This document shows positions 29,878-36,599 of a DNA stretch of 36,599 nt, one piece after another. The DNA comes from Muribaculaceae bacterium (GTDB lineage Bacteria > Bacteroidota > Bacteroidia > Bacteroidales > Muribaculaceae). The position numbers were made by a program, and so were the translations under genes. Each line of letters begins with the position of its first letter. The stretch's first letter is position 1. The notes beneath the pieces are model-generated. The model worked only from the letters and a program-made list of their open reading frames with translations. It did no database searches and was not told where the DNA came from. The DNA is taken from assembly GCA_017557665.1 (NCBI GenBank), contig JAFYYI010000046.1, forward strand, positions 1 to 36,599. The letters are read 5' to 3'.

Positions 29878-32184
29878 ATGAGAAAGGTATTTTTTATTTG
29901 GCTGTGGGTCGCGGCTGTTGTGATACTGAGTACGACCATGGCATCGGCTCAATCTTTTGTGCCAATGAAACCGTTGGCGCATGGAGCCAGCCAGCCTAAA
30001 ATTATTGAGCTCAATGCGCATCAGCAAGATGCTATGGTGCCTGCCAACAAGATTTCCAGGAAACCAACAGTTTCCTATCATCGTCCAGCTGGTGCATTCT
30101 ATGGAACCGTAGCAGTTGACAAAAGCGGTGACTACCAGTACTTGAATGTTCCCTATCTATGCATGGTGCCAGGAGCGGAATACACCTTCCATGGAATATG
30201 TCAGGGTTTCAACGAGTACGTCTTTCCCTGCTGGAAAGTTCAACAGGGTGGCCAATGGAGTACTATTAGGTTTGTGGATTCTGTAACCGTCAGCTATAGT
30301 GAAGGTGTCACAGATTCTGTTCCCATCTTTCTTGCTGAGGAAGATGAACTTGGCTATTATTTGGACACCTTTTTCTTGGGTGGCATGGTAGAGGGCGAGT
30401 GGCCCCGTCAGAAACATCCGTCGCTGATTGCTGCCTCCAACAATCCCGGGATGTTACTTGGCTATGAATTGTTGAAGTCCAGCAAGAACTTTTGTTTTGG
30501 CGGCATGGATGGCACTCTTGAAGCGTACACACAGGCAGGCCAGATGCTTGCTTATTACGGCTTGAACCCCAGTGGGAACAATGAATATGGCTGGTACTTT
30601 GGAAAAAATGCGGGGAAAGAATCGGGAGTTAAAATTGACGGCATTGCCCAGGCGTTTGAGGAACCACAGAATCCTTACCCGCTGCGAGGCATTGCCATGG
30701 AAGTCATGAAATTACATGTAACCGACACGGTAAACATGACCTGCAAGGTATATCAACTCGACGAGATACCTCAATATAGTGAGAGTGGTTATGTCACCCT
30801 GCCCGAAGAACCGCACAAACTGCTGGCATCAGGCATAGCGAAGTTGCAGCCCATGGAGTGTTCTAACGATAGGGGACTGATTCTTTTTGACCTGATTGAT
30901 CAGCAGGGTCAGCCCATTGTGCTAACGATAGACAGTTCTATCCTGGTGGTTGTGGAAGGCTATAATGAACCTGAAATGAGTGGCCTCGCCGATTTTACAG
31001 CACTTGTTAGTATGGATGTTAACAGCGATGAGGGCTTTGGAGAAATGGCCTACCTCAAGTGGGGCACTCCAGACGAGAACGGTGACTCACTCAATTACCA
31101 GTGGCGTGGATTGAATAACTCGGTATATTACACGATGAAGACCGGATTCACGATTTTCCTGGACACCTCTTTGCCGCCGTCAGTCCCATCACCCAGCCCC
31201 GAAATTAGTTATGTGATTACCAGCGATGCTGTTAACATCACTGCAACGGGCGAAGGCATGGTCAAACTCTACATTGACGGAGAGGAAGTGGCAAATCCTT
31301 ACAGTGCCCCTCGTGCAGAGGATGATTATACCGTCACAGTGACCGCTACGGCCGAGGCCAGCGGTATGCTCGTGAGTGAACCGACTGAACTGGAACTGAC
31401 AATTCCCGCAATAGGAAAAGAATGTCTCATCACGGTAACAGCCTATGAGGACACTATGGGATGTGTCACAGCACAGCATCTTAATCCCTTGCCTAATGGC
31501 CAATGGCGCGTAACCTTGGGCTGTGACGTGGACTTTGTGGTGCAGCCTTATGAGGGTTATGAACTGTCTGCGCTGTATGTTGACGGAACGGATGTTTTAA
31601 GCCAGATCGATGCCGAGGGCATGTTTACGCTAAACAATGTTGCAGGCGACACACAAATTGATGCCTATTTCGTCCCAATGAATTCCTACACAACGCTTGT
31701 CATTAAGCAGAGCGACCTTGGGGATGTGGCCTTGAGGGTCACATGTAACGAGCCGCTGCGTCTTAATGTGACTGCCGACCCCACGTGGACAATCCACTCG
31801 GTTACGCTCAACGGCAAGGACATCACCAAGAAACTTGACGGATATGGCGACTTCACTATCCGTAAAGTGGATGATGTCATCGTGGTGGGAGGCAATGATT
31901 ATGTTGACTTGGATCCTAATGAACCAGAGCGTGTCAAAGCATTTGTGGCGTTCGTGAACAATTCTGGCATTGACGAAGTTAAGACTAGCAATGTTCGAGT
32001 CCTGGGTGAGCCTGGAGGACTGCGAATCGAAGGTTTGCTCGCCAATCAGGTATTGACCGTGGTCGATGTTGCTGGGCATGTTGTCGCCCGCCATGTGGGT
32101 AATGGCCACACGATTACCATAGCATTGCCAAGCGCTATTTACATAGTGACTACAGAGGGTTTAACAGTAAAAATACACATCTAA
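29878..32184 (+). CDS. large secreted protein with type IX-like C-terminal sorting domain
   Basis: A 768-residue protein with signal peptide (MRKVFFIWLWVAAVVILSTT, cut near ASAQ). The start at 29878 gives the best signal; an in-frame ATG at 29854 is possible. The first 440 residues are a beta-rich region I do not recognise, with WYFGKNAGKESGVKIDGIAQ suggesting a jelly-roll-type domain. Then come an Ig-like/chitobiase-like segment (ITATGEGMVKLYIDGEEVAN), a divergent InlB B-repeat-like module (VQPYEGYELSALYVDG), and a module LVIKQSDLGDVALRV...GDFTIRKVDD shared with the 32199 protein. The last 75 residues (LRIEGLLANQVLTVVDVAGH ... IYIVTTEGLTVKIHI) match the type A C-terminal domain recognised by type IX secretion. 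Confidence 0.78.
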   Translation: MRKVFFIWLWVAAVVILSTTMASAQSFVPMKPLAHGASQPKIIELNAHQQDAMVPANKISRKPTVSYHRPAGAFYGTVAVDKSGDYQYLNVPYLCMVPGAEYTFHGICQGFNEYVFPCWKVQQGGQWSTIRFVDSVTVSYSEGVTDSVPIFLAEEDELGYYLDTFFLGGMVEGEWPRQKHPSLIAASNNPGMLLGYELLKSSKNFCFGGMDGTLEAYTQAGQMLAYYGLNPSGNNEYGWYFGKNAGKESGVKIDGIAQAFEEPQNPYPLRGIAMEVMKLHVTDTVNMTCKVYQLDEIPQYSESGYVTLPEEPHKLLASGIAKLQPMECSNDRGLILFDLIDQQGQPIVLTIDSSILVVVEGYNEPEMSGLADFTALVSMDVNSDEGFGEMAYLKWGTPDENGDSLNYQWRGLNNSVYYTMKTGFTIFLDTSLPPSVPSPSPEISYVITSDAVNITATGEGMVKLYIDGEEVANPYSAPRAEDDYTVTVTATAEASGMLVSEPTELELTIPAIGKECLITVTAYEDTMGCVTAQHLNPLPNGQWRVTLGCDVDFVVQPYEGYELSALYVDGTDVLSQIDAEGMFTLNNVAGDTQIDAYFVPMNSYTTLVIKQSDLGDVALRVTCNEPLRLNVTADPTWTIHSVTLNGKDITKKLDGYGDFTIRKVDDVIVVGGNDYVDLDPNEPERVKAFVAFVNNSGIDEVKTSNVRVLGEPGGLRIEGLLANQVLTVVDVAGHVVARHVGNGHTITIALPSAIYIVTTEGLTVKIHI

Positions 32185-32198
32185 ATCGTATCCTGGCT

Positions 32199-33623
32199 AT
32201 GAAATACAATCATCAATATTCAATCATGGCATTACTGCTGGCGCTCGTGTTCTCGTTGCCAGTGGCTGGCGCCGACTATGACCAGTTTCTCTATAACGGC
32301 ATTCAGTACATCGTTTTGAGCGAGAGTGAACATACCGTTGAAACTCGTGGGCCGAGATCGCTGAGCGGGCATGTCGATATCCCGTCAACAGTGGTTTACA
32401 ATGGAGAAACTTATACCGTTACTGGTATTGGCTTGTTCAGTTTCAGTTCCTCGGGCATCACTTCCATGACGTTGCCGCCGACGATTGACCATATCGGCAG
32501 TACAGCATTTGGCAATTCTACACTGGAGGAAATCAATCTACCATCATCGCTAAAACACATTGAAATGTTTGCTTTCTCGTCATGCAAGAACTTGAAGTCT
32601 ATTGTTTTGCCTGAAGGCTTGCTCACACTTGGAGACATGGCATTCATGTATGACTCATCCATTGAAGAAATCAACTTGCCTTCAACGCTTACATCTCTGG
32701 GCGGGAGCTGCTTTACCGGAACATCTATCAGGTCACTTACTATTCCTGGAAGTGTGAAAGTCTTAGGCAATGACAAAATCATTGAAAGCAACAGCCTAAA
32801 ACTAGTCATAGTTGAGGAAGGCGTGACATCTATCGGTCGCCATGTGTTCAACTTCTGCCAGGATGCTGACATTTATCTGCCCTCGACACTAAGTTATTTG
32901 GGTGAAGAAGCGATAAGTGGCCATAACGTCTATTTCAAGTCGCCTGTTCCGCCTCAAGGTTCAAATAGTTGGCTGGGATGGAATTTTATCCATCAAGAGT
33001 ATATTCCCAAGGGAACTAAAGCCCACTATCGTTATCACTACTTCTGCAATGCAGATGTATTGGAAGACGAGTCGCTTGGGAGTTATTGCGATGTGAATAT
33101 CAACATCAATGGCAACGGCGAGGTGACAAGTGACGATCTGACGCAATGGGAGGTGTTTCACTATGCCCCTGCTGGGAAGAATGTGGTATTGTCCATCACG
33201 CCACAAGCCAAGCATCTAATCAGTGGTTTCACAGTGGATGGCATTGATAAGAGTAACCGCATCACTGGTGGAGTAACGCTCTATGACGACGCACAATATC
33301 TTGACTTCAGCGACGAGGTTATTGAGCAAGGCAAGTACTCTATCCCTAATCTGCAAACGGCGATGGATGTGAATGTCGCTTTCAAGAAACAGCCTTTCAC
33401 CAAACTGACCTTGCGCCAGAGCGAATGTGGAACCATCGGCGTGCGTCTGCATCGTGACAGGCCAATGATACTAAAGGTAAATCCGTCTGACAATAGTGGA
33501 ATTAGCGCCATGTCACTCGATGGTAATGATTGCCTTGATGAAGTGCAGCCTGATGGGCGTTTTTCCAAAGTCATTGATGACCCTGTGACGATTCAAGTCA
33601 ACTATCAAAATTCTGGTGAATAA
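32199..33623 (+). CDS. BspA-type LRR protein with InlB-like repeat, no sorting tail
   Basis: A 474-residue secreted protein, 14 bp after the previous gene. The signal peptide ends VAGADY. Divergent BspA-type repeats (about seven) lie at about 70-270 (SSGITSMTLPPTIDHIGSTA, SLKHIEMFAFSSCKNLKSIV, TSIGRHVFNFC). Then an InlB B-repeat-like module begins ININGNGEVTSDDL and continues GKNVVLSITPQAKHLISGFT. The C-terminal module LTLRQSECGTIGVRL ... LDGNDCLDEVQPDGRFSKVI is homologous to one in the preceding protein. There it is followed by a sorting domain; here the chain stops at QNSGE, so the end may be truncated. Confidence 0.8.
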   Translation: MKYNHQYSIMALLLALVFSLPVAGADYDQFLYNGIQYIVLSESEHTVETRGPRSLSGHVDIPSTVVYNGETYTVTGIGLFSFSSSGITSMTLPPTIDHIGSTAFGNSTLEEINLPSSLKHIEMFAFSSCKNLKSIVLPEGLLTLGDMAFMYDSSIEEINLPSTLTSLGGSCFTGTSIRSLTIPGSVKVLGNDKIIESNSLKLVIVEEGVTSIGRHVFNFCQDADIYLPSTLSYLGEEAISGHNVYFKSPVPPQGSNSWLGWNFIHQEYIPKGTKAHYRYHYFCNADVLEDESLGSYCDVNININGNGEVTSDDLTQWEVFHYAPAGKNVVLSITPQAKHLISGFTVDGIDKSNRITGGVTLYDDAQYLDFSDEVIEQGKYSIPNLQTAMDVNVAFKKQPFTKLTLRQSECGTIGVRLHRDRPMILKVNPSDNSGISAMSLDGNDCLDEVQPDGRFSKVIDDPVTIQVNYQNSGE

Positions 33624-33668
33624 ATCACTAAAAGTGCATGAAAAGGGACGCTGATCGAGAATTTTTGC

Positions 33669-33676
33669 TACATTTG
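33669..33676 (+). promoter_or_regulatory. -7 box of the 33703 gene
   Basis: TACATTTG matches TAnnTTTG and lies 26 bp before the ATG at 33703, which excludes the upstream in-frame start at 33676. A -33 element is weak. Confidence 0.5.
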
Positions 33677-33702
33677 TGAAACCATCTAAAATCAATGTTA
33701 CG

Positions 33703-35232
33703 ATGAAACAGATACTTCTCTTCGTTGCGATGCTTGTGCTGGCGTCATATGTCCGTGCAATGGCCGAAACCTATGAGGTCGACGGCATCTATTACACCAC
33801 CAGCCTCGATGCCGTGTCTGCCATGCAGGTGACTCATGGACCGAACGGGACAGGCTCCTATAGCGGCAATGTGGTGGTCCCCGAGAGAGTAACCATCGAT
33901 GGACACAGCTATCAGGTCGCAGCCATCGACAACGGGGCGTTTGCCAACTGTAGCAGCTTGTCGAGTGTGACCTTGCCTAATACCATCAAACGCATCGGAG
34001 GGAGTGCCTTCGCAGGTTGCACCAATCTGAATAGTTTCATTATCCCCGATGGCGTGAAGACCATAGGGACTTCTGCCTTTGAGGGATGCAGTAATAAAAT
34101 GACCGAAATGGTGATTCCCAACTCGGTCACGAGCATTGGCTACAGTGTTTTCCGCCGCTGCTACAACCTGAAGAGCGTCACCCTGCCCGAAGGCATGACC
34201 ACGATTGGATACTACTTCTTTATGGATTGTTCACGGTTGGAGTCCATTGTCATGCCAAGTAGTATCACCAACATTGGCCAATTTGCCTTTTCAGGCTGCT
34301 CTAGCCTGAAGCATGTCGAGTTGTCTGCTCAGGTAACCAACATCGATTACCAAGCCTTCTACAATTGCCAGAGCCTGGAGTCGATCAACATCCCGGATGC
34401 CACCACAAGAATCGGCGAGGACGCATTCCGTAATTGCCACAGCCTGCAGAATCTCTCGTTGGGCAACGGGCTCCAGCACATCGGTTATCGCGCTTTTGAA
34501 GAGTGCGGGGCCATTCAGTCACTCACCATTCCTGGCTCGGTGCAATCCATCAGCAACTATGCCTTTGCGAAATGCACGGGCCTGAAAGATGTTACTATAG
34601 AAGGCGGCTCGGCGATTTCCATGGGTTACTGCATCTTCACCAACTGTAGCGCATTAACGACCGTGACCATCAGGAGCGGCGTGACCGAGGTGCCTCGGTT
34701 GGCCTTCAACTGGTGCACTTCACTGACCACGGTTAACCTGGGTGATTCAATAAACGTTATTAGAGAGCAGGCCTTCCAATCCTGCACCTCACTGAGTAGC
34801 ATCGTCCTCCCCGAGAGTCTCAGGACAATCGAGAATGAAGCCTTCAAGAATACTGCCGCCATGACACGTGTCGTCAGCAAAGCGACAACACCGCCCGATT
34901 TCGATCAAGATCCTGCCTTCCCCTATTCTTCAGCGACCCTGTATGTGCCACAGGAATCATTGGAGACCTACAAGAGCCATGAAGGATGGCAAAAGTTCTA
35001 TCAGATCGAAGGTATTGATTTTACTATCCTTGGCGACGTGAACGGTGACGGCGAGGTCACCGTCGCCGACGCCAACAGCGTGATCCACATCATCATCAAC
35101 GGCGGTGGTGGCGGCCATGGCCATGCTCCCGGCGATAATGACGGCACACTGCTTGGTGACATCAACGGCGACGGCGAGGTCAACATCGCCGACATCAACG
35201 TCATTATAGACCTGATATTAGCCCAGAATTAG
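33703..35232 (+). CDS. BspA-type leucine-rich-repeat protein with dockerin tail
   Basis: A 509-residue secreted protein. Signal peptide MKQILLFVAMLVLASYVRAM; mature start ETYEVDGIYYTTSLDA, similar to the 28431 protein. Fourteen consecutive BspA/LRR_5 repeats of about 23 residues, each with an AF-x-x-C-x-x-L core (GAFANCSSL, SAFAGCTNL, ... QAFQSCTSL, EAFKNTAAM), run from about 70 to 395. A cap (LYVPQESLETYKSHEGWQKF) follows, then two dockerin calcium-binding repeats, LGDVNGDGEVTVADAN and LGDINGDGEVNIADIN, joined by a Gly/His-rich linker. Predicted extracellular adhesin or matrix-binding protein. DNA of the dockerin repeats recurs at 36569. Confidence 0.9.
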   Translation: MKQILLFVAMLVLASYVRAMAETYEVDGIYYTTSLDAVSAMQVTHGPNGTGSYSGNVVVPERVTIDGHSYQVAAIDNGAFANCSSLSSVTLPNTIKRIGGSAFAGCTNLNSFIIPDGVKTIGTSAFEGCSNKMTEMVIPNSVTSIGYSVFRRCYNLKSVTLPEGMTTIGYYFFMDCSRLESIVMPSSITNIGQFAFSGCSSLKHVELSAQVTNIDYQAFYNCQSLESINIPDATTRIGEDAFRNCHSLQNLSLGNGLQHIGYRAFEECGAIQSLTIPGSVQSISNYAFAKCTGLKDVTIEGGSAISMGYCIFTNCSALTTVTIRSGVTEVPRLAFNWCTSLTTVNLGDSINVIREQAFQSCTSLSSIVLPESLRTIENEAFKNTAAMTRVVSKATTPPDFDQDPAFPYSSATLYVPQESLETYKSHEGWQKFYQIEGIDFTILGDVNGDGEVTVADANSVIHIIINGGGGGHGHAPGDNDGTLLGDINGDGEVNIADINVIIDLILAQN

Positions 35233-35234
35233 AT

Positions 35235-35711
35235 ATGAACATGACTAAGAAGCTGATGACCCTGCTGCTGGCGTGTTGCTTGGCTCTACTTTGCTCATGC
35301 GACCCTGGCTCAGCTTATTATTTTACTGTCCAAAACATGACGAATGATACGGTATCTGTCAACATGCATTTGGATCGAGCAAGCATTGATTGTGTGAAAT
35401 TTGGAGGTGATAAAATATATTCTCACGATCAACAGAAGTGGCAAGATGATTTGACTGTAATCTTGCACAAAAAGCAAAAACTGTCCGTTAAGATTGGCAA
35501 TCGTATTGGAAAAACAGCAGCCCCAATGGATGAGATCACTCCTCTGTGGAAATTTATCCAGTCCATCAAGATCGGGGAAAATGCTTTGAAACCCGAGAAA
35601 TGGAATAATGAAGTCGTATGGAATCGCAGTGTCAGTGGTCCTGGTGGTCGCGGCAGTTGGAAAGGTGAAAACATCTTTTATGACCTAAAGGTTGATTCTG
35701 ACGTAGAATAA
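35235..35711 (+). CDS. lipoprotein, unknown function
   Basis: A 158-residue lipoprotein (MNMTKKLMTLLLACCLALLC then SC, Cys22), 2 bp after the BspA gene and therefore probably co-transcribed. The mature part begins DPGSAYYFTVQNMTNDTVSV, a short beta domain, with KIGENALKPEKW and a Gly-rich SVSGPGGRGSWKGENIFYDL end. The start-proximal DNA is a copy of the MN-x-TKK signal cassette, but altered downstream so that it encodes a lipobox instead of a signal peptidase I site. No family recognised. Confidence 0.7.
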   Translation: MNMTKKLMTLLLACCLALLCSCDPGSAYYFTVQNMTNDTVSVNMHLDRASIDCVKFGGDKIYSHDQQKWQDDLTVILHKKQKLSVKIGNRIGKTAAPMDEITPLWKFIQSIKIGENALKPEKWNNEVVWNRSVSGPGGRGSWKGENIFYDLKVDSDVE

Positions 35712-35731
35712 TAACTGAAACGAGATATTTG

Positions 35732-36457
35732 ATGAACACAACTAAGAAACTGATGATACTGCTGCTGGCGATGCTGGCATGGATGTGCGTAAGTGCTCAA
35801 GATACAGTGATTGACGAAACCTGTCCGCCCCAATTTCCTGGCGGCGATGCTGCGTTGATCAACTTCCTCAATGCAAATATCGTTTATCCGCAACAAGCGG
35901 CCCAGGATAAAGTTGAAGGAAAAGTCGTTGTGCAGTTTACGGTGAAGAAGACAGGAAAGATTGATAATGTCAAAGTGCTTCGTTCGGTGCGCAAGGACTT
36001 GGATGACGAGGCCGTCAGGGTTGTCAAGATGATGCCCGACTTCATCCCGGCCAAACAGGATGGTGAACTCACCGACATGCCGTACACGATACCAGTGTCC
36101 TTCAAGCTGTTCGATGAGATGGAGCCGCTCACGGTGAGTGAAGGTTCCGATGTGCCCGATGATTTTCAGCCGCCGATGTTTCCTGGAGGCGAGAGAGCCC
36201 TGATGGAGTTCCTCAAAGAGAATGTCAAATACCCGCCGATGGCTGCCAAAAGAAAGACCCAAGGCAGAGTCGTTATGACTTTTGTCGTTGACAAGACGGG
36301 TAAAGTGACTGAAATCAAGGTCGCCAAATCGGTGGATATTTATTTGGACACTGAAGCCATCCGCGTCTGCAAGTTGCTTCCCGATTTCATCCCAGCTCGT
36401 CAGAATGGTGAGCCCGTGAGCGTATGGTTCACCCTCCCCATCACATTCAAGTTGTAA
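35732..36457 (+). CDS. periplasmic protein with two tandem TonB C-terminal domains
   Basis: A 241-residue protein: signal peptide MNTTKKLMILLLAMLAWMCV (cut after SAQ), then two TonB_C domains. Domain 1 is about 31-127 (FPGGDAALINFLNANIVYP, VEGKVVVQFTVKKTGKI, FIPAKQDGE, TIPVSFKLF). Domain 2 is about 148-241 (FPGGERALMEFLKENVKYP, TQGRVVMTFVVDKTGKV, FIPARQNGE, TLPITFKL). In Bacteroidetes the PGG-...-YP-...-G-V motif is the standard TonB_C start. A normal energy transducer has one such domain after a membrane anchor and Pro-rich spacer; both are missing and the anchor is replaced by a cleavable signal. It cannot couple to ExbB/ExbD as such, so a binding or decoy role toward TonB boxes is possible. 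Confidence 0.85.
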   Translation: MNTTKKLMILLLAMLAWMCVSAQDTVIDETCPPQFPGGDAALINFLNANIVYPQQAAQDKVEGKVVVQFTVKKTGKIDNVKVLRSVRKDLDDEAVRVVKMMPDFIPAKQDGELTDMPYTIPVSFKLFDEMEPLTVSEGSDVPDDFQPPMFPGGERALMEFLKENVKYPPMAAKRKTQGRVVMTFVVDKTGKVTEIKVAKSVDIYLDTEAIRVCKLLPDFIPARQNGEPVSVWFTLPITFKL

Positions 36458-36492
36458 GTATCATATCGAAATCGTCTAGCCTGAAGTATAAC

Positions 36493-36534
36493 ATGAGTAC
36501 GACAAAGAAACTGCTGACAACGATTCCATCATGA
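36493..36534 (+). pseudogene. truncated signal-peptide cassette
   Basis: ATG at 36493 begins MSTTKKLLT, matching the cassette at 20027 and 35732, then breaks off into TIPS and a TGA at 36532-36534. The stop overlaps the next ATG (36531). It looks like the beginning of a gene whose body was deleted, leaving the dockerin part that follows in another frame. Confidence 0.5.
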
Positions 36535-36599
36535 CAGGTAACAGTTGGTTTGAATATAGCAAGGGCGTCAACGGTGACGGCGAGGTCAACATCGCCGAC
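36531..36599 (+). CDS. dockerin-encoding fragment, runs off the window
   Basis: From the ATG at 36531 the frame is open to the window end (23 codons): MTGNSWFEYSKGVNGDGEVN, then IAD. GVNGDGEVNIAD is a dockerin calcium-binding loop; the DNA from about 36569 matches that at 35155-35200. With no room for LRRs, this is either a very short secreted dockerin protein or, more likely, a remnant whose middle was deleted. The rest lies outside the window. Confidence 0.5.
   Translation, partial: MTGNSWFEYSKGVNGDGEVNIAD

Noticed and set aside
33703..35232. possible CRISPR or tandem DNA repeat in the LRR genes
   Set aside because: The periodicity of about 69 bp is from degenerate 23-residue leucine-rich repeats; there are no identical direct repeats with spacers.
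1..36599. classical SusC/SusD polysaccharide utilisation locus
   Set aside because: Two TonB receptors are present, but no SusD-type lipoprotein, glycoside hydrolase or hybrid two-component regulator is seen.

Overview
The window looks like a chromosomal segment of a Bacteroidales bacterium, probably a gut or rumen lineage near Prevotellaceae or Muribaculaceae. Evidence: TonB-dependent receptors with STN and carboxypeptidase-regulatory N-domains, a DUF4249 lipoprotein, BspA-type leucine-rich-repeat proteins with dockerin tails, many short lipoproteins, almost no Shine-Dalgarno sequences, and repeated TAnnTTTG -7 promoter boxes. I see no rRNA, tRNA, CRISPR array, transposase or integrase. Nearly every gene encodes an envelope or secreted protein.

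Layout. (1) 2-748: the end of a DUF4143-type ATPase gene and a strong terminator. (2) 912-7551: an ECF sigma / short anti-sigma / STN-TonB receptor operon, followed by three lipoproteins, a small barrel protein and a gene-tail relic. (3) 7587-11431: a secreted protein split by an in-frame stop, a lipoprotein and two barrel proteins, ending in a terminator. (4) 11483-13189 (minus): a TPR/transmembrane/LuxR-HTH regulator, divergent from (5) 13671-19986: a secreted protein, three tandem paralogous lipoproteins, a TonB receptor and a DUF4249 lipoprotein. (6) 20027-25538: a gutted 30-codon barrel gene, a terminator, two DUF3857 transglutaminase-fold proteins (one with its catalytic residues lost) and two barrel paralogs. 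(7) 25742-28212 (minus): a DUF4160/DUF2442 pair and a second TPR/LuxR regulator, divergent from (8) 28431-36599: two BspA-dockerin proteins, a large secreted protein with a type IX-like C-terminal domain, another BspA protein, a lipoprotein, a double TonB_C protein and a truncated dockerin gene at the window edge.

How it fits together. Two regulatory layers are visible. First, a GGGTTTAGTAAAT-N8-GTGTGT box occurs before the sigma gene and again before the 13671 operon. The two operons also share a lipoprotein family (one member in the first, three in the second), so one ECF regulon may drive two receptor systems. Second, an ungapped 74-bp element occurs three times: between each TPR/LuxR regulator and its divergent + strand side, and before the DUF3857 operon. 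Each copy ends 30-42 bp before a -7 box. I read this as the operator of a family of membrane-spanning one-component regulators. This is the best candidate here for an undescribed system.

The region also shows repeated local duplication and deletion: duplicated gene tails, a duplicated terminator flank, a recurring signal-peptide DNA cassette joined to unrelated proteins, and several gutted genes.
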